A stretch of DNA of 64,000 bases from Agapanthus africanus (lineage: Eukaryota; Streptophyta; Magnoliopsida; Asparagales; Amaryllidaceae). Below, one piece after another: positions 46,446-59,490 of the stretch. The translations under genes were made by a program, and so were the position numbers. The notes under the pieces were generated by a model. That model worked only from the letters and a program-made list of their open reading frames with translations. It searched no databases and was not told the origin of the DNA. The stretch lies in NCBI GenBank assembly GCA_030015575.1, contig JASDDO010000026.1, positions 26,242,079 through 26,306,078 of the forward strand, in the 5' to 3' direction. Position 1 is the stretch's first letter. Every line of letters starts with the position of its first letter.

Positions 46446-46866
46446 AAAAGGCCCCCTACAACTCAAAAATTGCAAGTTTTAGCCCAAAATTCAATAAATT
46501 CGTTTCAAATCATAAAAATTTGTTAAAAATCAAAATAAATTACTAAAAATTTATGTTATAACTAGATTTTAATTATCATAATTTTAAAGATTAAAATTAG
46601 CCCGGAAAAATTTGTATTTATCGCTTATTTAATGTATTTTCTTACCGGCTTAAAATAATATTAAAAAATTGAAAAATAGGGAAAAAATTTTAAATGACCA
46701 AAATTTCATAATTAACTCATTAGCTACTAAAAACAAGTAATTACCTATCCATTTAAGGTATAATTAGCCCTAAACTGCAAAATAACAAGAAAGACGGTTT
46801 TCGGAAAAATACCGAATTTTCACCGAATTTCAGGAAAACACCAAAACGACTTTTCAAGACGCTACA
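46446..46866 (-). repeat. A 3' LTR, second part
   Basis: It continues the LTR from aaaaggccccctac, matching 55076-55496, and ends gctaca at 46866 directly before the polypurine tract. Confidence 0.93.
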
Positions 46867-46877
46867 ATCTTCCCCCC
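46867..46877 (-). other. A polypurine tract
   Basis: The minus strand reads TAAGGGGGGAAGA just before the LTR start TGTAGCG. This is the plus-strand DNA primer site in LTR retrotransposon replication. Confidence 0.85.
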
Positions 46878-49800
46878 TTAAAGAAATTCGGTCCCCGAAT
46901 TTAAAATAATATTGCTACGCGTACCTTCAAAGAGATGGGGATATCTCTTCCTCATCTCGCCCTCGGTCTCCCAGGTAACCTCCTCGCTGCTCGGGCTACG
47001 CCAAAGGACCTTGACGGTTGGTATAATCTTCGACCTCAACTTCTTCACCTGCCGATCCAGGATGGCCACCGGCTGCTCTGAAAAAGAAAGGTCGCGCTCT
47101 AGCTGGACTGTCGGGTGCTGAATCGCATGCGAAGGGTCGTGAAGGTACTTGCGGAGCATCGAAACATGGAAGACGGGGTGAACATCGGGAAAGCTGGGAG
47201 GAAGAGCCAAACGATAAGCAACAGCGCCAACCCGCTCGAGGATCTCGAAGGGACCTACGAATCTAGGGCTAAGCTTCCCTTTTCGCCCAAAACGCATCAC
47301 GCCCTTCATCGGAGAGACCCTCAGAAAAACATGGTCGCCAACTGCGAACTCTAACCTGCGACGGCGCCTGTCTGCATAGGATTTCTGCCTGCTCTGAGCC
47401 GCTCTCATCCGGTCTCGGATCAACTGTATCTTCGATGTCGTCTCCTCAACAAGCTGCGGCCCCAAAATGCTGCTCTCGCTGAGCTCTGTCCAACAGACGG
47501 GCGATCTGCATCTCCTCCCATACAAAGCCTCGAAAGGTGCCATCTGAATAGTATCCTGGAAGCTGTTGTTGTAGGAGAACTCCACTAGAGGCAAATGACG
47601 ATCCCAGCTACCACCAAAGTCTAAAACGCACGCTCTGAGCATGTCCTCGAGAGTCTGAATGGTCCGCTCTGACTGTCCGTCTGTCTGCGGATGAAACGCT
47701 GTGCTGAAGCTCAAACGAGTGCCCAAAGCCTCCTGAAGTCTCTGCCAAAGTCGGCTGGTGAACTGAGTGCCTCGATCTGACACGATACAAGTCGGTACGC
47801 CATGTAGTCGCACGATCTCGTCAATATAGAGCTGAGCATACTGAGCGAAGCTGAAAGTCGTCTTCACTGGAAGAAAGTGAGCCGCTTTCGTCAATCTATC
47901 CACGATCACCCAGATGGAGTCGTACCCTCGACTGGTCCTGGGTAGACCCATAACGAAATCCATCGAAATCTGCTCCCATTTCCACTCTGGAATGGGTAAC
48001 GGCTGTAGCTCTCCTGCGGGCCTCTGGTGCTCGGCCTTGACTTGCTGACAAGTCAGGCATCTCGAAACGAACTCCGCAATGTCCCTCTTCATCCCGTCCC
48101 ACCAGTAGGTCTCTCTCATATCATGGTACATCTTGGTGGAACCGGGGTGGACACTATACACTGATCGGTGTGCCTCCTCAAGAATGTCGCGCCGTAATCC
48201 ATCAGCATCTGGTATGCACAGTCTAGATCCATATCGTAAAATCCCCTGATCGTCAACCACGAACTCGGAAAATCTGCCCTGTCCCATCTGTGCCATGATC
48301 TCTGAGCAACGGTCGTCACTGCGCTGTGCCTCATATATACGGTCAAGCAACTGTGGGCGTGCACGAACATGCGCGAGCTGTCCCCCTGTCTGAGTGAACT
48401 CGAACTCAACTCGGCTGTCGCATAACATCTGCCAATCTGCTGACGACTACCTCTGCACTGCGCGCAAAAAGGATAGACTACCCCCGGGCCTCCTACTCAA
48501 CGCATCTGCCACCACATTTGCCTTGCCGGGGTGATATAAGATCTCGCAGTCGTAGTCTTTCACCAGCTCCATCCAACGACGCTGTCTGAGGTTCAGGTCT
48601 CGCTGCTGAAATATATACTTTAAGCTCTTGTGATCGGTGAATATCTGACACGACTCGCCGTAAAGGTAATGCCGCCAAATCTTCAGTGCAAAGACCACTG
48701 CAGCCATCTCCAAATCATGAGTGGGGTAGTTCTGTTCATGCTTCTTCAACTGCCGAGAAGCATAAGCGATCACCCGGCCATGCTGCATCAATACGCATCC
48801 TAATCCCACTTGCGAAGCATCACAGTAGACAACAAATCCGCCTGATCCCGAAGGCAAAGATAATACCGGCGCCGTAGTCAAACAAGTCCGTAGCTGCTGA
48901 AAACTGCGCTCGCACTCCTCTGTCCAGACGAAAGGAACTCCCTTCCGGGTCAAACCGGTCAACGGTGCAGCTATACGGGAGAAGTCCTGAACAAAACGCC
49001 TGTAGTATCCCGCCAAGCCTAGAAAACTACGGATCTCAGTAACCGATGTAGGTCGGGGCCACTGCTGAACAGCCTCAATCTTCTTCGGGTCCACACAAAT
49101 GCCGTCTCTCGTAACCACGTGACCCAAGAATCCGACACTGTCCAGCCAGAATGCACACTTGGAGAACTTCGCGAACAGCTAGTGCTCCCTCAGAGTCTGT
49201 AACGTAATCCGCAAGTGCTGCTCGTGCTCCTCTCTGCTCCGTGAGTACACCAAGATATCGTCGATAAACACGATGATGAACAAGTCAAGATACGGCCTGA
49301 ATGTACGGTTCATCAAATCCATGAATGTTGCTGGGGCGTTGGTGAGTCCGAACGACATCACCAAAAACTCGTAGTGGCCATAGCGTGTACGGAAAGCTGT
49401 CCTCGGTATATCCTCCTGTCGAACTCGCAGCTGATGGTATCCTGATCGCAAGTCGATCCTCGAAAAATACCCCGCACCCTGAAGCTGGTCGAACAAATCA
49501 TCAATGCGCGGCAACGGATATCTGTTCCGAAAGGTAACTTTGTTCAGCTGGCGGTAGTCGATACATAAGCGCAAACTTCCATCCTTCTTCTTGATAAACA
49601 GGACCGGAGCACCCCACGGAGAAACACTAGGTCGAATAAGCCCCTTATCTAACAAATCCTGCAACTGATCCTTCAGCTCTCGAAGCTCTGCCGGGGCCAT
49701 CCGATAAGGTGGTATAGAAATAGGCCCCGAGCCGGGAATCAAATCAATGCAGAACTCAACATCGCGCTCAGGCGGTAGCCCAGGTAGCTCATCAGGGAAA

Positions 49801-51611
49801 ACATCAGGGAACTCACAAACTACCGGGACCCGGTCCAACGGAACCTCTGCAGCTCGAGTATCACAAATAGACGCTAAGAATCCCTGACATCCCTTCCGCA
49901 AGAGCTGACCAGCGCGAAGAGACGAAATTAAGCTGGGAAGGGTGACACTGCGGTCTCCCTGAATAACAAGGACTGGCTCTCCCGGAAAGCTAAATCTGAC
50001 TGCCTTCTCACGGCAGTCCACCGAAGCATAACAAGTGGCTAGCCAATCCATGCCCAGAAGCACATCAAAGTCCAACATATCGAGGAGTATCAAATCAACT
50101 GATGAATCCCTCTCCCCGATACGAACGGAACACAAACGAAATACAAACCGAGCGACAAACGACTCGCCTACCGGAGTAACAACAACAAGCGGCTGATCTA
50201 ACGACGACGACTCACGGCCCAACATCGGTGCAAAGTGTGTAGATACGTACGAATGTGTGGAACCTAGGTCGAATAATACCCGCGCGTCGAAAGAACAAAC
50301 TGGCAAAGTACCTGTCACAACGGCATTGGATGCCTGCACATCCTGCGGTGTCAAAGCAAATACTCGGGCATGTCCTCCACCGATAGCGGGCTGACCTCGA
50401 CCTCGGCCTCTGCCTCCTCGTCCTCTCTGAACGGGACCGCCGCGTCCACGGCCTCTCGGTGCACCTAACTGGCATGGAGCATCGCCTGGGGTAGGAAGTA
50501 GGGCTCTCTGAGGAGGGGGTGGTGATGGTGGTAGGGTCACGTGCGGAACTGTCGCTGCTCCCTGTCGTCTCACCGGACAGTCTCTGACAAGATGGTGCAA
50601 ACTCCCGCACCCAGAACACCCTGGCGACGGCTGCTGTCCCTGGGGATAAGAACCATATAACTGTCCCCGTCCAAATCCTCTGCCAGGCCTATCTCTCGGA
50701 AAGAATCTGGCGCGCTGTCTCTGAGACGGTACATCGGTGCGAATCCTCTTCGGCCCAGAAACGGCCGAAGTCCGCGATATGCGTGCCTCCATCCGCAATG
50801 CCGTATCCATAGCAGCTGAATAAGTGTCGTAGTGCTGGGCGCCAATGGCAAGATATAGCTGGGCATCAAGTCCCTGTACGAACCTCTTCACCATCTTCTC
50901 CTCGGTATCCACCAAATACTGAGCATATCGGGATAACTGTGTAAACTGGATGTCATACTCAGACACCGTCATCCCAGGTGTCTTGACTAAGGCCTCGAAG
51001 CTACGAGCTCTGGCGTCACGAACGCTCTCTGGAAGGAAACGGGCCAGAAAGACCGCTGTAAACTCGACCCAAGTCATAGGCGGTAGATCTGCAGCTCGAC
51101 CTCTCAAGACTGACTCCCACCATGTCTGCGCGAGACCCTCTAGTCGGAAACTCGCAAGCTCTACCCATCGATCATCCGAACATCTCAGCGAACGGCAGAT
51201 CCTGGCTAAACTGTCAAGGAACGTCTGTGGGTCCTCCGCTGCCTCGGTGCCGGTGAATACTGGAGGTCTCAGCCTCATGAAATCCTGTAGTGAAACCGGA
51301 ATGGCCACGGTGGTAGTAGTAGGAGCAGGTATCATGGTCGTCTGTGATGTAGTAGGTACGTCATCCGGCCTCGGTGTACGACTGGCTGCAACTAGGGAAC
51401 CTACCATCTGACGTAGCTCCTGCATGCCTCCCATCATCTGTCGCAACTCCTCCATACCGGTCTCGAGCCTATCCATACGGCCTGGGGAAGGTGGATCGGT
51501 CTGTCCCTGCGGCGTAGGCATACCACCCTGCTCAGTCCTAGTCTCGGACGAGCCAGCTCGAATCTCGTCTCTGGCGGCAGCCCTCTGTGCCCTCGTAGCC
51601 TTCGGCGGCAT
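46878..51611 (-). pseudogene. A gag-pol polyprotein, two in-frame stops
   Basis: One frame of 1578 codons from ATG at 51611, interrupted only by TAG at 49179-49181 and TAG at 48447-48449. In order: gag; CCHC knuckle [14 protein letters not shown] (about residues 333-346); aspartic protease with FDLGSTHS (Asp448, DLG in place of the usual D-S/T-G); RT with FIDDILVYS (about 785); RNase H (YCDAS ... [14 protein letters not shown]); integrase with an HHCC zinc region, D,D,E core and GRRCRSP; and a C-terminal chromodomain (VLWRSPSSEEVTWE). The first stop replaces a glutamine position in the conserved text LREH-x-LFAKFSKC and fits CAG to TAG. Such proteins form the particle, copy RNA to DNA and insert it; the chromodomain targets chromatin. 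Confidence 0.95.
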
Positions 51612-51830
51612 AGTGGCTGTTACAGGAAAACGGATAGTAAGGACAGTGCAATAGGATCATAGGATACACGGAATTGAAGAAGGAATTTTCAAGCAAGTAT
51701 ACCCTAAATCTACTTAGGCGGAGTACCGTATCGTAAGTATGCCGCGGACATACGCACGCTACGTTACCCTGCTTAAGTCACTTACTCCATCTACCAAGGA
51801 TCATCCTACACTCACAAAGGTAAAACCTAT

Positions 51831-51844
51831 CGTTCTGATACCAA
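51831..51844 (-). other. A primer-binding site
   Basis: The minus strand reads TTGGTATCAGAACG, complementary (with mismatches at the end) to initiator tRNA-Met, three bases from the LTR end. Confidence 0.8.
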
Positions 51845-51847
51845 CTT

Positions 51848-54800
51848 TGTCACGACCCGCAGGGTACGGAACGTGACTGGCACTTAAGTTTACGAAACGT
51901 CTAAAGACGTCCGTAAAATAAGTAAGCCAAAGCTCAGAAAACAAAACCAATTAAGCAAAAGAGTGAAGAAAACCCAAACATTTGAAAGCAAGTTTATCAA
52001 ATAAGTCATGTAAAACCCCTTTTAAAAACAATACTAATTTTTCCGAAAATTTCGGCAGAGTCTCCTTTGTAAATACTGCCTCCCAAAATGGGTACAACAA
52101 TATATACATGAATCCAACAAAATAGGGCATCCCCAAGCGGGAGCTAGCTCTTCGCCACAAGGCGGTCACAAATCCCACGCAATGTAAAATGACAACAAGC
52201 ATAATAATCATAAGGAAGCATGAAAAAAGTAGCATGTCGGCTCAAGTGAGCTCGCCCCCAAAATACAGCATAAAATCCACAAACCTCACAGTCTCATCTC
52301 TAGGTCAATATACAATAACACTGATAGAAACAGTAGATGGAGTACACTAGATACAAGAATATACAAGGTGGTACAAAAATGATAACATAACCCACCTATG
52401 AGCAAATCTCGAGCTCAGGCAAAAGAGGCAAAAGAACAAGTGCGTCCGCCGCTACTGAACTGACGGAGCGGACCTGCAAAAGACTGTGGCACAACGGGGG
52501 TGAGTTGCCAACTCGTGAGTAATAAATAACATCTACAAAGGGTATCGTAAGCATGCACACAAGCATCCTAGCATCAATAATACAGGTATGACTGGATGCA
52601 CTAGCAGGTGTGTATATAACATCAGTGTACTAATATGTATGCAACATGAATACCTGAGGTCTCAATAGGTATATATAAGAAATATTTTATCTCTTTTTGT
52701 TTTTGAAACTCTTTTAGAATGCCAGCATAATGTCAATGAATCGACGAAAATCGGTGTCCAGCAACGACACCCAAAAGCTGTCTCAAACCTCATAAATGTA
52801 TCTCTGGCCTCAGCCGTCCGGCTGACCCATCTCAAATATCAATATCTCATCATCTAGCGGCCACGGTCGGTATCCTCTGGATATCCGCCGTCCCAAACAG
52901 TCACCGGTAGGTAATCCGTCCCCTGCCAGACTCAACGTCATCACCACATTCCTCTTGCCCCGGGGTACCTTACCGGGCCCACCATGTACCCGTGCCGGTT
53001 CCTCCACTCCTCGACACGGATTTCCAAATCCACAGCAAACTCATGGTGGACGACACTTACATCACTAGAAAACCGCAATTTACATATTTTAAAAATATAA
53101 TAAGTTTAGAAATTTTGCGGCTTTCCCCCGAAATCCAGCAATATCATAAAATCTCAAGGAATCCTCATAAGTGCATATATCAATGATAATGAATGCGTAT
53201 GATATCAATAATCAAGTTGCGATGTGTGATTAATGTATTAAGCATGAACAATTAATATGATGAAGTACATGCACATGAATAGCAATACTACGGTTTCATT
53301 TTTAAGGAATTAAAGGCAATAGTACCAGTTTAAGTATCAATTAGTAAAATGTTTCAATTTAAAAGTTATCTAGTGTGGTGGCATGGCAATTACCAGGGTG
53401 TGTGTGTAAACATGAATAGTGCTCGTGCTGCATATAAAAACCCTGGCAATGGTGCAGGTGTCCTATAAAGTGGTTTTGTATAGATATGTCAATATAATGC
53501 ATGGATGCAGCAAATAGTCAATTAAGTATTTCACCCCTAATTACTAACATTACTAAGGATTTGTAAGTTACTAAAACTATCGGGCGGCTTGCGCCATCCA
53601 ACGATAGTCCCCCGTAGATGTTACATCTACTCACCGGGATCCCTGGCTAGCTGTGTCCAATCACCGCCTTTCCCTTTCGCGCCGCGTCTGACGTCTCCGC
53701 GACCGAACCTGGAATTTACATCAATACTAAATATAAGGTTACATATCAAGAACGACGCAAAACCCAAACGAAACTACTAACGTTCGCTAGCTAGGTACAA
53801 CGTGCACAAAGTGCGCGGAACACACGCGAAAATCGCAAAAACTGCCAAAAAACGCCGATTTGGTCGCCCGGCAAAACTAAAACCCGACTACCCAAAAATC
53901 CGCACTCACGCATCCTAAAAGTCGTAGGACAAGCCATTACAATCATCAAGATGTCGAAAATAATTCATCACATAATTTTTATACAAAACTAGTAAGCATT
54001 TGCATTCCAAAATCGGTGCAAAAATCGCCGATTTGCGACAAAACGACTACAATCTAGCATACTCACCCAAGCACACTACAAGCAATCTACAAACACTAAT
54101 TACAACACAATAGCAATGATTCCAATCCTATTTTCCATAAACAACCATTTCTTGAATTATAACCTAGCAAATTCCAAATCAATTTCCACACTTGAAAATT
54201 TAATTTAACACAACAAAAGCCCACATAAGAAAATTAATCACTGAGATTAGGTTAGCAAAATACTAGATAGCAAAGTAAATTAATTAACCTAATAATGGAT
54301 TTCTAAACCCTAATCAACTCATTAACATGTTTCACAATCCAATTCCATACAAAAACCCTCTCTTGAAAATCCTAAAACAACAATTTCATACTTCTAAATT
54401 TAACTAAATTAGCATAATTGAAGACTACATCAACAAGGTAACTATATAGATTAGTTAATTAACCATTAGATTAACTATAAAACAACTTAATTAACTATTA
54501 TGGCTTCAAAACCCTAGTTAAACAAACTACTCTTTTTTTTTTAAACTAGATTAGAAATTATTTAACTTTTAACACTAAACCATGCATTTAAAGGAATTTA
54601 GCAACAAAAGAAAGTAACTTTGATGAGAATTATACCTCACTTGAGATCTAGAAAGAATGGATTTTGCTCCAAAAGATGGCCTCAAGCATCAAGATCCAAG
54701 CTAGGGAGGTGAATGAAAAGAAAGATGAAGGATGGTTTGAATTTGCAAGCTTTAATTTGAATTTTTGATGAATTAAACTTGAAGAATTGTGAAGAAATGA

Positions 54801-55496
54801 GAAGAAAATAGATGAAGAATGGGGAGGTGCAGTTTCGGCCAGCAAGGGGAATGGGGGAGGGTGTGGGCAAGTGGGGAAAGTCATGGTCAAGTCCACAAAA
54901 GTCAATGCACCATACCTTATTCATTTTAATTAAAATAAATCAAAAAAAACCCTTAAATCAACTCAAGAAAGCAACTAAAGAAAATGAGGCCAGAAATTTC
55001 TGGTCTTGGTCAGGGTTGGGCTGTCCTAGGGCTGAGGAAAAAGAGAGAGGGGTTTTACAAAAGAAATTTTATGCAAAAAGGCCCCCTACAACTCAAAAAT
55101 TGCAAGTTTTAGCCCAAAATTCAATAAATTCGTTTCAAATCATAAAAATTTGTTAAAAATCAAAATAAATTACAAAAAATTTATGTTATCACTAGATTTT
55201 AATTATCATAATTTTAAAGATTAAAATTAGCCCGGAAAAATTTGTATTTATCGCTTATTTAATGTATTTTCTTACCGGCTTAAAATAATATTAAAAAATT
55301 GAAAAATAGGGAAAATTTTTTAAATGACCAAAATTTCATAATTAACTCATTAGCTACTAAAAACAAGTAATTACCTATCCATTTAAGTTATAATTAGCCC
55401 TAAACTGCAAAATAACAAGAAAGACGGTTTTCGGAAAAATACCGAATTTTCACCGAATTTCAGGAAAACACCAAAACGACTTTTCAAGACGCTACA
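51848..55496 (-). repeat. A 5' LTR (3649 bp)
   Basis: On the minus strand it starts TGTAGCG at 55496 and ends GTGACA at 51848, next to the primer-binding site. It aligns along its length with the split 3' LTR, with scattered substitutions and short indels. At over 3.6 kb it is long for this group. Open frames of 60-115 codons inside are not genes. Confidence 0.93.
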
Positions 55497-55501
55497 AAGG
55501 A

Positions 55502-55856
55502 TCTCTAAAGGAAGGACAAGAACCTAGAGGAAGGAACACCTTCCCGAACGGATCTAATCCACTTTATTGATAATTACCATAACTTCTCACAGATCTTCAT
55601 TCGGGTATTGAAAGCGGTGAGATTTAATTACATTTCCAAACCATCCCTAAACCTAACCCTAGCAAGAGTAGATCTAGATAATTGCCCTAGGTTAATTAGA
55701 TTTTTAGATTTAATAATTAATCCGAACACCCTTTGGAATTAACTCGTAAGCGCGAATCGGAAATTCACAAAATCCCTGTGGACCGACCCGTACTCACCGG
55801 CTAGCTTCATGCGACGCCGTTCTTGATTGCGGTTTAGAAATAGTTTTTGACACACA
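55502..55856 (+). repeat. D remnant, right part with possible LTR end and PBS
   Basis: Continuation of D after gypsy A. It reads ccctgtggaccgacccgtac, then a possible LTR end cttca at 55809 followed by tgcgacgccgttc. The latter resembles the tggcgccgtt-type primer site of Athila/Tat elements, though imperfectly. About 45 bases later the sequence switches abruptly to a B-type LTR. Confidence 0.35.
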
Positions 55857-56159
55857 AATCAGGGGTTCGACGGCGAGGGGTTGAGTGGGGGGGAAAGGTG
55901 ACTACGAGGGTGGAGAAGAGGGTTGCGACGATGGTGATGGGGTACGCGGCGATGATGGCGACAAGGTTGAAGGCGGCGGCGTGAGGAAATTTGAGGAGCA
56001 GAATGGGGGAGAGAGAGAGGATATATATTAATTTATATATAAATTTTGATAGAGATATTGTTGTTGTTGTGTGTGTGTATGAGTGTATTTTGGGATTTGG
56101 CACGGATTTTTCTTGTTCTCATATTAACAGCAAAAAGAAGTTAGCCAAAGAAAATATAT
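55857..56159 (-). repeat. B3: partial B-type LTR, first piece
   Basis: Aligns with B2 from about 31766 onward (ggttcgacgg, ggtgactacgagggtggaga, aaatttgaggagcagaa). It lacks the first 2.6 kb of the LTR and the MITE. Interrupted at 56159 by solo LTR A3. Confidence 0.85.
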
Positions 56160-59100
56160 TGTCACGACCCGAAGGTACGGAACGTGACTGGCACTTAGAT
56201 TATGAGGCGTTTAAAGGCGTAACGTAAACTAAGTCAGCCAAAGCCCAGAAAATCTAAACCAAAACCAATGGGAGTGAAAAAAACCTTTCCTGAAAACGAC
56301 TTAAAATCAATTAAGTTACAGTAACTTTGTTAAAAAAACATCAAAAATTTCCGAAAATTTCGGCAGAGTCTCCTTTGTAAATTCTTTCCCCCAAAATGGA
56401 TACAACAAGATATATAAACCTGTAATAACAAAATGGCATCCCCAAGCGGGAGCTAGCTCTTCGTCCAAGTCGGATCACAACCACACGCGGTATATATGTA
56501 ATATCAAGCAAATGAGCATAAAGATATGCTAAATATAAGAAAACACAACGTCGGCTCAATTGAGCTCGACCCAAAAGAAACCACATATACACAAATCTCT
56601 CAGTCTCATCACTAGGTCGCATATACAAATAAGAAGTTGTAGATGGAGAATACTAGATACAATGGTAATACAAAAAGAGATAAAAGTGTCCTCGCAACCC
56701 ACCTACGAGCAATGTCGCGAATCTGAGCAAAAGAAGCCAACAATAAGATAAGCCCGCCGCTGCAAGGCTGACGGGTCCGACCTGCAAGACACTGTGGCAC
56801 AACGGGGGTGAGTTGCCAGCTCGCGAGTAGCAAGTAACATCTAATAAGGCTATCGTAAGAATGCACGCAAATGCGTCACAACATGTATGTCTATATGTTA
56901 TGTAATGCCACTAGTATGTATGCACATGTATGCAACATCAATATGAAATCCTTAAGTGTTTTAAAATACTATAAGCTCTGCATTCTTAACTTTAGAAAAA
57001 GAATATCTGTGCAATAGCTAAGTATCATCATAAAATCATCTGAAAACCGTGTCAAGCATCGACACCAAATATGGAAATATATCTGTCTCAATGTCTCACT
57101 GTATCAATGTCTCAATATATCGGGCTCCGTCAGTCCGAATCGGCCCATATCATCAAATCTCACGACAACGGTCGGTATCCTCCGGATATCCGCTGTGCCA
57201 GACATCACCGGTAGGTAGTCTTCCCCTGCCAGGCTCATCGTCTACAACTCGATCTTCTTGCCCCGGGGTACCATACCGGGCCCACCATGTACCCGAGACG
57301 GTTCATCCACTCCTCGAATCGGGTCTCGAAATCCAACAGAAAACATGAAAACTCATGGTGGACGACATATACATCACGAGAAAACCGCAACTTTATTTTA
57401 AAAATGATAATAATAAGTTTTTGTTAAATTCTTGCGGTTTTCCCCAAATATCCAGAAATCGCAGCAATATTGAAATCCTCAAGAAAATCATAATACCCAA
57501 CATGTTGTATATGATAAATGCTTATGATGTCATAGGTATGCAATGTGATTTATAGCTAGAAACCTATATAGCATGATGATGAAGTGAGGTATATATATGT
57601 ATATGCTATGCAATTCGATGCATCATATACGATGCAAGTGTTGAAACTGAATTAAGCGGGTTCTACAGTGATCGTGGCATGACAATTACCAAAGGCGTGT
57701 GTGTCACATGAATAGTGCGCGTGCAACATGAGCCAATGGTAATGGTGTACGTGTCCTATGAGGTGATATCACACATGTGCATATGGATATCCACGCAATT
57801 CTAGCAGACAAATAGCTATAAGGGTATGCATATGAATGAGAGGGTTAACTAACTAACAATGCATATAGATGCAAGTAATAAGTAATCCTAACTATGGGGC
57901 GTCTCGCGCCATCCAGACGATTCCCCAATAGATGAATACATCTACTCACCTAAATGCCTCGCTAATCTGATCCAACCACCGCTTTGCCTTTGCGCGCCGC
58001 GTCCGATATTTCCGCAACCGATCCTAGAATTGCATAACACACAACATAAGATTACATATTCCTGAAACGACGCAAGTCACAATATGAAAAGATCGACGCT
58101 CACAAGTTAGGCACAACGTGCACTCGGTGCGCGGAAAACACACGAAAATCGCTAAAACCTTAACTAAAATCGTCGTTTCGGGGCAACCGCCAAAACTAAA
58201 ACCCGACTAGACAAAACTCCGCATTCGCACACACTAATAGTCGTATGAGATGCTATAAATACCGCCCATATATCGTAATTAGACCACCTCCTAATATTTA
58301 TAAAAATCTAGTAAGCATTCGCGAAAAAAATTCCGATGCAAACCTCGCGGATTAACGACTTAGCGATCGCAATTACACACAACCATCCAATTCAAGCTAC
58401 TAGATGGCCACAAAACAATTTACAACCCACTTATCCTACTTCAAACCCTAATTACAATATCAACCCTTTTCTTGAAATATCCTAAACAAGAATTTATAAC
58501 CAAAATTCACACTTAAACTTTCTAATCTAGCATATTTAAATTACAATTAAACAACTAGATTAGAATTATACCTTACAAGTTGTGATTCCCTTGCACTAAG
58601 CCTCCAAAATGGCCTCTTTTCTCCTTGTTTTAACCCAATTTGGGCTTGAAAAGGGATGGCTTAAGGTTTTGGTTTGAATTAGAGAAGAATTTTGTGAATT
58701 CCGGAGGATTTTTGCATGAATTTTGAGCTAAACAAAATGGGGAAAATGGGGGCTGTTTGCTGCAGGTTGCTCGACCTGGGGGTAGAGGAGGGGAGTGAGA
58801 GAGAATTGTGTGGAAAATTCTACACAAAAGCTTCTTCAAAGGTCAATTAATGAATGATACATCAATTTTTTTTACAAAAAAACCCATTTTAATGCATTTT
58901 TTAAGCCATAAAACCACAATTCTTGGAAAGTTTTGGTAAAATTTTTGTTACTACTATATTTTAGTTTATAATGGTTCCTAATTATGTAATTTACCCAATT
59001 AAATTTGTATTTATCACTAATTTAATTTATTTTTAAAAGCTTAAAATAATATTAAAAATAATTAATTAAGGAATTTTTTTTAAATAACTAGAAAATTTTA

Positions 59101-59257
59101 AGTGACAATTTAGTGACCAAATTTTAGCAATATCTTATCTAAATTTTGTATAATTAGGCCTATATTGAAAAATACTTATTTTGACTTTTTACGGAAAAGA
59201 CTGCTTATTTTGCCGATTGTCGAAAAAAACTGCCTAAACGATTTTCGAAGCGTTACA
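56160..59257 (-). repeat. A3: solo LTR of an A-related gypsy family
   Basis: On the minus strand it starts TGTAACG at 59257 and ends CGTGACA at 56160; flanked by tatat (56155-56159 and 59258-59262). Shared blocks with the A LTR include ttccgaaaatttcggcagag and ccaagcgggagctagctctt. At 3098 bp it is clearly diverged from A. No internal sequence, so it formed by LTR-LTR recombination. Confidence 0.93.
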
Positions 59258-59490
59258 TATATGTATGCAAACCAAATATTAATAGGTCAGTTTAAGGATT
59301 TTAAGATATGCATAATATTGTTTTGCTGCCATTAAGGAATTATTATATATTATATAAAAACTGAAGATTTTTCATATCAAAATGATATACGGAGAGTCAA
59401 AATAATTATACTGGCAATCAACCATAAAGTAAAATTTTAAAATTAAAGTAAAAGTTTTAATAAAAAAAATATCTCGATAACTCTAGAAAC
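59258..59490 (-). repeat. B3: partial B-type LTR, second piece
   Basis: Continues B3 (matches B2 at 32249-32481, for example atgatatacggagagtcaaa) and stops abruptly at 59490, where element E3 begins. Confidence 0.88.

Larger units (their letters stand above)
33606..55496 (-). mobile_element. A: Ty3/gypsy chromovirus (Tekay/Del-like), near intact
   Basis: The target duplication aagga (33601-33605 and 55497-55501) proves one insertion event. The 3' LTR (33606-36844 plus 46446-46866) is split by copia element E2. The internal gag-pol (46878-51611) lies between polypurine tract and primer-binding site. The 5' LTR is 51848-55496. Without E2 the element is about 12.3 kb. Domain order gag, protease, RT, RNase H, integrase, chromodomain assigns it to the chromoviruses. 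Two in-frame stops probably make this copy inactive. Confidence 0.95.
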
